Part shown: in pieces, positions 35,904 through 44,364 of the stretch | Layout of the letters: each line of letters opens with the position of its first letter | Position numbering within the stretch: the first letter of the stretch is position 1 | Assembly: GCA_050251735.1 (NCBI GenBank) | Contig: JBFWMF010000008.1 | Span: forward strand, 1-64,000 | Length of the DNA stretch: 64,000 bases | Direction: 5' to 3' | Source: Desulfitobacterium sp050251735 | GTDB lineage: Bacteria > Bacillota > Desulfitobacteriia > Desulfitobacteriales > Desulfitobacteriaceae | Made by a program: the position numbers and the translations under genes | The notes under the pieces: model-generated | What the model saw: the letters and a program-made list of their open reading frames with translations, nothing else | Database searches by the model: none | What the model was told of the DNA's origin: nothing

Positions 35904-37154
35904 CTACGACGGATCATCCTTAACGTTCGGTCTCCCTGCCTCCACCAGCACTTTGCTGCCGATAAGAAAAAAGCTCTCAATAAATATCAACACTCCGGTT
36001 CCGAGCAGCATATATTCTATTGGAATAACATCTGCTAAGGGGCCAAAAACCAGCATACCTAAGGGCATCATGGTACTGGAAATCATGGAGAGGACGCCAA
36101 AAACTCGCCCCAGAAAATCCGGTTCAACCTTCTCCTGAAGCATGACATAAGAAGGCGTATTAAATATCGGCATGGCTACTCCAATCAAACCCATAAACAA
36201 AAGGTATACCCAAAAATTCGGAGTCACCCCAAGAGCTACGGTGCAGGCCCCAAACATGAGTGTGCCTAGTGTCATGGAATACACCCGATTCTTGAATCCT
36301 CCCCATACCGCCATCAGGATTCCACCTGCCATCATACCTATGGAAAAGGTCATTTCTAGAGCTGTCAAGCGCCAGACATCAACCCCGAAGGCTCGCGTTA
36401 CATGCAAAGGTGTCAGAAAAGCTGCCGGAGCCGCCAGAATCATGAACCCTGCGCAAAAAATAAAAAACTTCTTCAAGAAGGCATGATCGTTGATATAGTG
36501 TATTCCTTCAACCATATCGCCAAAATAGCTTATCGGCTGCTTTTCTTGAGCTTTGCGGTGGGCAGGCACGTGCAAAAACAGCAGCAGGAATACAATGGCA
36601 ACCGTGGCCGTCAGCACATCGATCATGAAAATCATCTCGAGAGAAGCCATGCTCATCAGCGCACCACTTACGACCGGCGAAATCAGCATAACCGCCGATT
36701 GGATACTGCCATTGACCGCATTCACCCTAGTCAATTGCTCCTCAGGAACCAACTGGGGGAGAAAGGCTCCAATGGCAGGCATTTGCACAGCTGCTCCCAG
36801 AGCGCGAATCGCTGACATGGCAAAGAGCAGCCACATCATTTCATATCCGGCATAAAACAAAAGCGCAAGAATAAGGGTACAAGTAGCAATCATGGAATCA
36901 GCCAAGATAATCAGGGTTTTACGATTATAACGATCCGCCCACACCCCGGCAAAGGGCGAAAGAAAAAAGGTGGGGAGAAAACCACAAAAAATTGAGACCA
37001 TCATCATGATGCCCGATTGGGTCTTCAAGGTGATATACCACATAATAGCGTATTGCACCAATGATGAGCCAAAAAGGGATATGGTCTGACTTGTTAAGAA
37101 CAAAATTATATTCTTCTTCCAATCTTGCTTACTATCCAGAAAAACCGCTCCCAT
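35904..37154 (-). CDS. MFS transporter, MFS_3/Mef-like exporter
   Basis: 416 residues with 12 predicted membrane helices and the MFS motif GVWADRYNRKTLI between helices 2 and 3. It resembles the drug exporters of the MefA/MdtG/EntS branch. The substrate cannot be told. It converges on carB and has no operon partner. Confidence 0.85.
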   Translation of the reverse strand: MGAVFLDSKQDWKKNIILFLTSQTISLFGSSLVQYAIMWYITLKTQSGIMMMVSIFCGFLPTFFLSPFAGVWADRYNRKTLIILADSMIATCTLILALLFYAGYEMMWLLFAMSAIRALGAAVQMPAIGAFLPQLVPEEQLTRVNAVNGSIQSAVMLISPVVSGALMSMASLEMIFMIDVLTATVAIVFLLLFLHVPAHRKAQEKQPISYFGDMVEGIHYINDHAFLKKFFIFCAGFMILAAPAAFLTPLHVTRAFGVDVWRLTALEMTFSIGMMAGGILMAVWGGFKNRVYSMTLGTLMFGACTVALGVTPNFWVYLLFMGLIGVAMPIFNTPSYVMLQEKVEPDFLGRVFGVLSMISSTMMPLGMLVFGPLADVIPIEYMLLGTGVLIFIESFFLIGSKVLVEAGRPNVKDDPS

Positions 37155-37295
37155 ACACGAAAATTCTTAACTAAACTACAAGCCATATCATTATACTATA
37201 GATTGACTCCGCTATCACTTCTACTATTATTGAACGATACATTCTGAACGAAGGCAGCTACCTTAGTTGAGTTATACTATCAACCGATATAAAAG

Positions 37296-37325
37296 AAAAC
37301 CCAGCTTCACAGAAGACTGGGTTTT
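37296..37325 (-). terminator. Terminator of the sigV-rsiV pair
   Basis: Stem AAAACCCAG / CTGGGTTTT with a T-rich exit on the minus strand, 24 bp past the anti-sigma gene. Confidence 0.8.
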
Positions 37326-37348
37326 CGCTATAGTGGCTATAGTTATTT

Positions 37349-38275
37349 TTAAGGTTTAATATACTCATTACTGACTAGCAGGTCAGCTATGACCTCGGTC
37401 GGAATCACAAACTCTTGGACCCCCATAACCCCGGGACCGACTTCATACTTATCGAACGATATGACCAGCTTGTAATCCGGATTGATAAAGAAGCTCTGCT
37501 CAGGAGAAATCTGTCGGAAGGGCTCAAAATACATCTCTTCCTCTTGACCTTCTCTTTCAACCCAATACATCATGTTGGGATCCTTATCCATGGCTTGGTT
37601 CATCTGGTCAACGATATAGTCACTGATAACCGCCACATACTGATCATCTTTAAAAAGACTGGGTAAAGTAATAAGGACTTGCTCCACCTTATCGATGGTA
37701 TCATATTTGATTACTGTAGACGAAGAACCGACCATTTCCACTACATAGCGGCCAATTGATAACAAACGTTCATTATCCGTCTTGATCATATAACCGCTAT
37801 CCACCCCTAAGTGGCCTTCCCCCAGCGCTTCCATTTCTTTCACGTCGATCATGAATTGCTCATAAAGCGCTTGGTTCTCTTCAAGATACTTCTGGTTTAA
37901 GGCATCACCTAAGCCAGATTCTTCGAGGCCGGTAATAGCCGGCACTTCAATGTTGGCTTGATGCAACCCATCATCAAACTGATAATCCCGAAAGGTCAAC
38001 ACTTGGACCAAGTTCTTCATACCCGGCACCTCAGCTAAAACACTAGCCATGGTGGGACTGATATTAATGCCCCCTACAAAGATGACGATGCCAGCGGCCA
38101 CTGCTGACACACGATGCAGCCATTGACGATTCTTCCGACTTTGCTTGCCGGTCTGTAGTGCCTTGCGGACAACTTGGTCTAATTCTTCCGGGATAGCCAC
38201 CTTCTCATAGTCTTCTTTCAGTTCATCAAATTTTTTCTCGTTCATAGTGTTTTCTTTTATATTTTTCTCGCTCAT
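37349..38275 (-). CDS. rsiV: RsiV-like anti-sigma factor
   Basis: 309 residues from the ATG at 38275, supported by AGGAGGT at 38281-38287. The N-terminal ~60 residues are cytoplasmic (sigma binding), followed by one membrane helix (AAGIVIFVGGINI) and an extracytoplasmic DUF4163/DUF3298 region. In RsiV this part senses lysozyme, leading to cleavage and sigma release. The gene starts 1 bp after the sigma gene ends. A role in envelope stress or lysozyme response follows from the family and is not shown here. Confidence 0.8.
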   Translation of the reverse strand: MSEKNIKENTMNEKKFDELKEDYEKVAIPEELDQVVRKALQTGKQSRKNRQWLHRVSAVAAGIVIFVGGINISPTMASVLAEVPGMKNLVQVLTFRDYQFDDGLHQANIEVPAITGLEESGLGDALNQKYLEENQALYEQFMIDVKEMEALGEGHLGVDSGYMIKTDNERLLSIGRYVVEMVGSSSTVIKYDTIDKVEQVLITLPSLFKDDQYVAVISDYIVDQMNQAMDKDPNMMYWVEREGQEEEMYFEPFRQISPEQSFFINPDYKLVISFDKYEVGPGVMGVQEFVIPTEVIADLLVSNEYIKP

Positions 38276-38276
38276 A

Positions 38277-38798
38277 CTACACCTCCTGAACGGATTGAAC
38301 ATCGATAGGTTCTTGCATCTGCAAACGGAGCTTTTTTAGGGTCCCATAAAGACGGGATTTTGTGGTATTCACATTTTCCTTTAAAATAAAGGCAACCTCC
38401 TCAATTTTTAGGTCCTCGTAATAACGGAGCACGATCCGAGTCCGATCCGTGGGCGTTAATTCCTCGATGGCCTTAGCTAAATCGAGATCGGAATAATCAT
38501 CCGCTCCAGCTACAGATTCAGTATAGGAATTAAGTGTCTCCTGATCGACCACCACCATACGCTTTTGCTTGCGCAAAAAATCCAGCGCCGTGTTGACCAC
38601 TATGCGATAGACCCAACTCTTCATCCCTTGAGGATCTTTCAGCAATTCCGCTGAAGATATCGCCTTAATAATGGACTCTTGGACGAGATCCAGAGCATCC
38701 TCAGGGTTTTTAACATAGCTGTAAGCCAGTCGATAAATGTACTCTTGATTCGCTAATAAGTAGTCCTCAAGCTCGCGAGCGGACTTTTTATGTAACAT
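38277..38798 (-). CDS. sigV: ECF RNA polymerase sigma factor, SigV-like
   Basis: 173 residues from the ATG at 38798 (AAAGGAG upstream). Region 2 (YIYRLAYSYVKNPEDALDLV) and region 4 (LKIEEVAFILKENVNTTKSR) are complete. It directs transcription of an envelope-stress regulon and is held by the RsiV-like membrane protein encoded next. Upstream, AAAC...CGTC on the minus strand (about 38856-38885) resembles an ECF promoter with an 18-bp spacer, so it may activate itself. A truncated sigma gene lies divergently at 38902. Confidence 0.85.
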   Translation of the reverse strand: MLHKKSARELEDYLLANQEYIYRLAYSYVKNPEDALDLVQESIIKAISSAELLKDPQGMKSWVYRIVVNTALDFLRKQKRMVVVDQETLNSYTESVAGADDYSDLDLAKAIEELTPTDRTRIVLRYYEDLKIEEVAFILKENVNTTKSRLYGTLKKLRLQMQEPIDVQSVQEV

Positions 38799-38901
38799 AA
38801 CTCCTACTCCTTTGAAGTGCACTTCATTCTTGGATAATTATCCTCTCCTATAGTATAGACGCACATCCCCCAGAAGAAAGTTTAAATTTTCGCGTGATAT
38901 T

Positions 38902-39252
38902 TTGTTCCTTCCCCCTTTTGCTTATCTTAAGCAAATTGCGCGCAATCTCATCACTGATCGTTTTCGAACGACACGCCGAGCCCAAAGCCATCTCGACCAA
39001 GCACCCAGCCAAGAGTCCCCCTCTCCTGAAGAAGATTGGTTGAATCAGGCCCTAATCCAAGAACTCATGGCAAAACTCCCCCCCGATTATCGGCAGACCA
39101 TTGAACTCCGCATTATTCAAGGCTACTCGCACAAGGAGACTGCCGCTCTTATGGGACGCAGTGAGGATGCCATTCGCGGTCTTCAATATCGAGCCCTGCA
39201 AGCCTTACGGGATTTGATGCGGAACAACGAACAGAAAGGAGGAGCATCGTGA
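38902..39252 (+). pseudogene. ECF sigma factor lacking most of region 2
   Basis: Up to 116 residues: the end of region 2 (LKQIARNLITDRFRTTRR) and an intact region 4 (YRQTIELRIIQGYSHKETAA). The first ~50 residues of region 2, needed for core binding and -10 melting, are absent. Only a TTG with no ribosome site could start it. The 3' end overlaps the next gene's GTG, as in an intact sigma/anti-sigma operon. Probably 5'-truncated. Confidence 0.65.
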
Positions 39253-40922
39253 CCAACGACAATCAGCAAAGAAATTCGCTCTCGGCAGAAGCTCTCTTGG
39301 ATGACTTAATCAATGATCTCAATCAAGGGCAATGGTTAGAGACGGATATGTCTGCAACAGACACCAGAGAAATGCCTGAAGACGCTTATGAGGCATCTGA
39401 TGAAGGGACTAATAAAACAACTAAAGATGTGCCTGATGAAGTAAAAGAGCTCCAAGCCATCGCCCAAATCCTAAAAAAGGGATCCTCATCTATACAAGAA
39501 CCGAGTGAAGATTTCGTAGCTAACCTCTGGCAAAAGCTTGAGCCCTTTGAAAACGGCCAAGGAAAAAAACATCAGGCCAGCTCACTGGGTGCAAATAATA
39601 ACCCCTCACGAAACCCCAGCCTACTCCCAGTGAAGAAAAAACTCCTCCCCTGGGCCGGACTTGTGGCAAGCATCCTCGTCGTCCTCTTTTTGTTCTCGAC
39701 TTGGTCAGGCTCTTCGCAAAACATCGTCCTCGCCATGGAAGGATCAGTTAAGAAATTAGAGAATTACCATGGTATCCTAGAGAAAATCAGCATCAATGAT
39801 GCAGGTGAGCGTCAATTCCAGATCCGCACGGAAATCTGGTCTGTCGGGGAAAAATATGCCACGCAAAACCAAGATGGTTTTCTTACCGTAAACAACGGCG
39901 AGATCCGTTGGCGCACCAACTCCTCTACCAAGGAAATCTCCCTTCTTCCCATTTATGCAGATCCTCATGACTTCGATCTCCAGAATGAGGCCGCCAAAGC
40001 TTTAAGCTATCCCCATAAAATCCTCGGCAAGGAAACTATTGCCGGACGAGCTGCCACTCATATTGAGATCCAACCTCCCGGAGGACTACCCTATTCTCTC
40101 TGGATTGACCAAGAAACTCATTTGCCTATCCAACTACAAACTGCAATGCAGAAATCTCTGCAAACCACCTACACCTATATTAGCTTAGAAACCAATACCA
40201 CCATTCCCGAAGATATTTTCACTTATAATCCACTACCAGATTACCGAGTGGTAGACAACAGGAACGACCTACTTGTTGCTAGCCTTGAGGAAGCCATCCG
40301 GATCAGTAGCTTAGCACCCTTAGAACTTTCCGCTACCCCACGGCGCATCTTCGCAGCACCACAGCGTATTGTCTTTGACTTCGAAGATACGATCATCATC
40401 CAAACAAAAGCTACTGGGGCGCTGGATATCGATCCCCAAGCAGCTCTAGGCCAAGCCGAAGATGGGCCTCTGGAAATCCTGTCCAATAGCCTACGCTGGC
40501 AGCAAAAGGATCTGGAAATTCAAGTTCAAGGTAAGCGCTTTAAAGAGCTGGCCCAACAATTAACCGACACCCTAGACCTTACCCCTCAAGCCAAGCCACT
40601 ACCTCCCGAGGAGACCATCAACAAGGTTCCTATTGATCTGGAAGTCGTGAAAAACAACCAACAACAGGTGGATTCGGGAAGCAGCCCTTGGCAGCTTGAT
40701 CCTGTCCAAGTCGCTTTCACCTTCATCGCCCTGCAGATTTCCCCCGAAGGGATCGTTGGCGAGCCGCCTCTGGACTATGATACCCTGAGGATGACTGAAA
40801 ATGATGGCAAGAGAGCAGTCATCCAAGCCTCGGAGGGTCCGGTAAGAACCGTATATCTGGAACGCTTAATCCGTCAAGATGAGACAGGCATTTGGACTGT
40901 AACCGGTTATCTTGCTCGTTAG
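39249..40922 (+). CDS. Membrane protein with MucB/RseB-like domain, probable anti-sigma partner
   Basis: 557 residues from a GTG at 39249 (AAAGGAGGA upstream), overlapping the sigma remnant by 4 bp. The N-terminal ~130 residues are cytoplasmic and acidic, a membrane helix lies near 137-157 (LLPWAGLVASILVVLFLF), then a LolA/RseB-like extracytoplasmic domain (VKKLENYHGILEKIS ... LPYSLWIDQETHLPIQL). RseB-type proteins sense envelope lipids. With its sigma broken, its output is unclear. Confidence 0.65.
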   Translation: MTNDNQQRNSLSAEALLDDLINDLNQGQWLETDMSATDTREMPEDAYEASDEGTNKTTKDVPDEVKELQAIAQILKKGSSSIQEPSEDFVANLWQKLEPFENGQGKKHQASSLGANNNPSRNPSLLPVKKKLLPWAGLVASILVVLFLFSTWSGSSQNIVLAMEGSVKKLENYHGILEKISINDAGERQFQIRTEIWSVGEKYATQNQDGFLTVNNGEIRWRTNSSTKEISLLPIYADPHDFDLQNEAAKALSYPHKILGKETIAGRAATHIEIQPPGGLPYSLWIDQETHLPIQLQTAMQKSLQTTYTYISLETNTTIPEDIFTYNPLPDYRVVDNRNDLLVASLEEAIRISSLAPLELSATPRRIFAAPQRIVFDFEDTIIIQTKATGALDIDPQAALGQAEDGPLEILSNSLRWQQKDLEIQVQGKRFKELAQQLTDTLDLTPQAKPLPPEETINKVPIDLEVVKNNQQQVDSGSSPWQLDPVQVAFTFIALQISPEGIVGEPPLDYDTLRMTENDGKRAVIQASEGPVRTVYLERLIRQDETGIWTVTGYLAR

Positions 40923-41107
40923 CATTGCTGCACTCTAGTGATATTTTCCATTCCTTAGTTTTCTATCCCAGAAGACTAAATGGGCTGACTGTAGGTAGTT
41001 AGAAGGGATATGTGTAACCAATGGGTTCTCTTTTAAGGTGCAAACTACTGAAATCATATACGAATTGGCACTAAAATTAGACCTAATTTAGATATAAAAT
41101 TAGCACG

Positions 41108-41144
41108 AAAGGGCGGCTTATTGGTAATCAATTAGCCGCCCTTT
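41108..41144. terminator. Bidirectional terminator
   Basis: Stem AAAGGGCGGCT / AGCCGCCCTTT (41108-41118 with 41134-41144), between convergent genes. Confidence 0.8.
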
Positions 41145-41201
41145 TAGTGTGGAATCTCTTTGTCGCAAAATAAGAATAATGCAGTTTAACAAACAATCTA
41201 G

Positions 41202-41672
41202 CTACGACTCATTTACTAATTTTCCAGTCATATGTTCTATGGATAATTCCCAAACTTGTACTCTTGAAATTGCTTTACGAATTTCTTCTTCAACAGATTC
41301 AGCTGTTGGATAATATTTAAGCCCCAGTTGATGAACAATTTTTAATGTTTTATCTGCATCATCAATCATTTTTACTTTACCAAAGATGACAATACTTCTA
41401 ATATTTAATGCCCATTCCCCGTCATTACAAAAGCCTTCATCCATAACGCAAAAAGATACACGGTTATCCACAGTTATTGCATCAAATTTATGCCCTTCTT
41501 TCGCGCAATGAAAGTAAAGTTTTTGCTCCATATAAATATAATTCATTGGAAAAGCATATGGATAACCATCTTCCCCATATACTGCTAAAACTCCTCTTGG
41601 CTGCTTTTTTAAAATATCAATACATTCCTGTTCAGGTATTTCCTGTTTAAATCTTCTCATTTTCCGAAACAT
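41202..41672 (-). CDS. Pyridoxamine-5'-phosphate-oxidase-family flavoprotein (NimA-like)
   Basis: 156 residues, a split-barrel flavin-binding fold with RGVLAVYGEDGYPYAFPMNY and LYFHCAKEGHKFDAI typical of the Pyridox_oxase_2/NimA group. Members reduce nitro compounds or bind FMN or heme. GGGGGAT lies before the ATG. It is a single gene. Confidence 0.85.
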   Translation of the reverse strand: MFRKMRRFKQEIPEQECIDILKKQPRGVLAVYGEDGYPYAFPMNYIYMEQKLYFHCAKEGHKFDAITVDNRVSFCVMDEGFCNDGEWALNIRSIVIFGKVKMIDDADKTLKIVHQLGLKYYPTAESVEEEIRKAISRVQVWELSIEHMTGKLVNES

Positions 41673-41894
41673 AATAATCCCCCTTGATTTTCTTAATTTA
41701 TTTTTTATCCACCTGATTTATCGGGACTTAAACACGCTTACCAATCGTTACCAATATAGCACTCAAAATGACCGAAAGCCTGAAATAGAACCAAAAAAGG
41801 TGGACGAAATTATTGCTAATTCATCTACCTTTTCTGATGCTAATTTGACGTTTTGCACCTCAAAACGGAACCCGTTGTTGTGAAACACGCTCTC

Positions 41895-43172
41895 CTACTT
41901 CAGCGCAGGATAATCCTCATACAGCTTTGCGATTTTAGCGTTGATCCCTTGGACATCTACAGATTCTACTGACTGATTGGAAAGCGCATATTTTTTCTTT
42001 AAAGCCAACACTCGATACACACTTTCATCAATTTTAGCGGTTGATATTTCACCGGTTCGAGCAGCTGTCAGGATTGCCTGCAGCACCGCTTCCTCTTTGG
42101 CAAAGTCATGACAAACTAAGACGATATCGCTCCCGGCTTGCAAGGATTTTACCGCCGCCTGGCCGATCTCATAATTCTCTAGGATAGCCCCCATGGTCAT
42201 ATCATCTGTGATGACGACCCCCTCAAACCCCATATCATCACGTAGAATGTCGGTGATCAGGGTTTTCGAAAAGGAAGCGGGATAATCAGGATCAAGCTGT
42301 GGTATCAGGATATGCGCCAGCATGATGGCATCCGCATCCTGGGCTATGGCATCAGAAAAAGGAATGAGCTCGAAGTTTTTTAAGCGTTCAAGGTCATAAT
42401 CAACTTTGGGTAGACCCACATGAGAATCCACCGTGGTATCGCCATGTCCCGGAAAATGCTTGACTACTGGGATGATGCTTTGCGCTTGGATTCCCTGCAT
42501 CGTTTGAATGCCCAGCTCACTAACCAGCTCAGGTGTACTTCCAAAGGCCCGATCCCCGATGACCGTGTTCTGAGGGTTGCTAAAAATATCTAAAACTGGA
42601 GCGAAATCAACATTCATACCGAAGGCCTTTAGTTCTTGCCCCAGGATTTCTCCTACACGGTTCGCTAAATCAGGGTTATTCTGTCTTCCCACCTTTTGAC
42701 TAGAAGGCATCTTCTGCAAGTCAGCAGGCATCCGGGATACTCTTCCGCCCTCCTCATCAAGAGCCAAAAACAACGGAGTCTCATTAATGGCATTCGTCTT
42801 CTTCAAAGAGTTAACGAGATCTAGCATCTGTTGAGTATCCCTGATATTTTTCTGAAAAAGAATAAACCCACCCACATGATAGGTTTGAATCAGCCGCTGG
42901 GTATTTTCATTGATCTCATAGCCATCAGTCCCGACAATCACCAGTTGCCCTACTTTTTCCTCTAAGGACATGGTTTTCAGCTGTTCGGCGATGGGGTCAA
43001 CCTTGGGTGGAGCATTCGGGAGCATGGAGAAATTATTACCTCCCTGTTGATTAGGCAAGGCGCTGTTATTGTTTGAATTTCCCCCTTGGTAGAGGGCATA
43101 GAGAATTCCCAAGACAAGGGCAAGGATGGCAATAGCCAAGGTGATTATCCTTCGTTTGTGCATTTTCCACAT
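41895..43172 (-). CDS. nagZ: Glycoside hydrolase family 3 beta-N-acetylhexosaminidase
   Basis: 425 residues: an N-terminal membrane anchor or signal (about 10-28), a short Asn/Gln/Pro-rich linker, then one GH3 domain. The general-acid loop KHFPGHGDTTVDSH and the nucleophile region VVITDDMTMGAI are typical of NagZ, which removes GlcNAc from muropeptides during cell-wall recycling. Being anchored outside, it fits the Gram-positive version. It follows the GIY-YIG gene by 31 bp. Confidence 0.9.
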   Translation of the reverse strand: MWKMHKRRIITLAIAILALVLGILYALYQGGNSNNNSALPNQQGGNNFSMLPNAPPKVDPIAEQLKTMSLEEKVGQLVIVGTDGYEINENTQRLIQTYHVGGFILFQKNIRDTQQMLDLVNSLKKTNAINETPLFLALDEEGGRVSRMPADLQKMPSSQKVGRQNNPDLANRVGEILGQELKAFGMNVDFAPVLDIFSNPQNTVIGDRAFGSTPELVSELGIQTMQGIQAQSIIPVVKHFPGHGDTTVDSHVGLPKVDYDLERLKNFELIPFSDAIAQDADAIMLAHILIPQLDPDYPASFSKTLITDILRDDMGFEGVVITDDMTMGAILENYEIGQAAVKSLQAGSDIVLVCHDFAKEEAVLQAILTAARTGEISTAKIDESVYRVLALKKKYALSNQSVESVDVQGINAKIAKLYEDYPALK

Positions 43173-43203
43173 CAGACCTTTGCTATGTGATAATTCGGGG
43201 TAG

Positions 43204-43554
43204 TTATCTTTTCACCACGGTGATGCCTTGACTCACTAATTTTTCTTCCCACTCGAGCAACAAAATTTCCAGGTCATCACTATAATCCGTTTTCGTTTCA
43301 TCTTTATCATACTCTAGCTGTTCCAGCACTTCAAATGTGAAATTTTCCGCTCCCAACTTCTGCCACTTTTTCAATAGCTCGCGACTTGGATGATAATTCG
43401 TTTCCAGTTTGAAGCGGGCTCCGTTGAGGACAGCACGCAGATTCTGACTTCCTTCAAGATAACACCAAGCATCTAGTTTGGAACGAATGCCCATGATGCC
43501 CATATCTGGTCTCATCTGCTTATATTGTTCTTTGAGCTCCTTTTTTCTATCCAT
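43204..43554 (-). CDS. GIY-YIG-like small protein
   Basis: 116 residues resembling a clostridial branch of the GIY-YIG nuclease family (MGIMGIRSKLDAWCYLEGSQ stands where GIY-YIG normally lies), with FKLETNYHPSRELLKKWQ and FEVLEQLEYDKDE downstream. Several catalytic residues of true GIY-YIG nucleases are replaced, so nuclease activity is doubtful. It starts 4 bp after the DUF6530 gene. Confidence 0.65.
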   Translation of the reverse strand: MDRKKELKEQYKQMRPDMGIMGIRSKLDAWCYLEGSQNLRAVLNGARFKLETNYHPSRELLKKWQKLGAENFTFEVLEQLEYDKDETKTDYSDDLEILLLEWEEKLVSQGITVVKR

Positions 43555-43558
43555 AACT

Positions 43559-44038
43559 TTAATATCCCATCTCCTTTAGAAGTCTGGCGAGCGTCCGTAA
43601 TCGCTCACCCATGAGCTCATCGTCATTACTGAGAGCTTGATTAAAAAGCTTGATATCTTCATCAATCTTATCATTATCAGTACAGACAGCCACTGTCATG
43701 GCATCTCCTTGCAAACCGACTCGGTCAATAACGGGGTTTTCTGGGTCATAGAGCTTTTCATACCGATAAGCTTCCCGAAAGTGGAGCTTGGTTCGGCAGA
43801 CGAGAATCGCCAAGTCGAGCACCCGGTGAAGGGGTAGTTCTTCTGATTGCCTTGACCACTTTTCACCTGTATAGCGCCATACCTTAGCGGAAATATCGAC
43901 CTTCCCCCGATCATTCCACTGTGCTAGACCCAGGGAAATTCCTTTGGCATCTGATTGGTAAGCATAGCGGCCATCCACATTCTCATAGTTTTCCGATACA
44001 ATGACAGGTTTATGTTTTAAACTTGTAGGAATTTTCAT
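43559..44038 (-). CDS. DUF6530 family protein
   Basis: 159 residues, soluble, recognised from memory by its start KPVIVSENYENVDGRYA and the stretch DISAKVWRYTGEKWSRQSEE. Function unknown. It leads a likely three-gene unit with the GIY-YIG-like protein and NagZ. Confidence 0.6.
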   Translation of the reverse strand: MKIPTSLKHKPVIVSENYENVDGRYAYQSDAKGISLGLAQWNDRGKVDISAKVWRYTGEKWSRQSEELPLHRVLDLAILVCRTKLHFREAYRYEKLYDPENPVIDRVGLQGDAMTVAVCTDNDKIDEDIKLFNQALSNDDELMGERLRTLARLLKEMGY

Positions 44039-44364
44039 GGCTTAACCTCCATACATTTGCTTTTAATAATTTTGCCTATCTTGATTTGCTTTTCCGGATT
44101 CACTTTTCTTCTTGTTTCTTCGATTTACTTTTATGGATATGGACTCATGCTTACAGATTTGCGCTTACCAACCCAGTCAATTATTATTTGATAATTTACT
44201 AATCTACTAATCTACTGATCTAGTAGTTTACTAGTGAATTATATCTGCATTAATAGTATTTGTCAAACAAACATTTGTAACAATGACACTATAAGAAAAG
44301 CAGACCCTGTAATAGAGTCTGCAATTCGCTAACTGAAATATTAATATGGAGATGATCTTACATC
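44039..44364. other. AT-rich gap with terminator of the ABC-F gene
   Basis: 326 bp. It holds a terminator for the minus-strand ABC-F gene: stem GCAGACCCT / AGAGTCTGC (44300-44308 with 44314-44322; one G-U pair) with T's on the exit side. Near 44196-44234 there are overlapping repeats of CTACTAAT/CTAGTAG forming a small dyad. No gene is seen. Confidence 0.6.
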
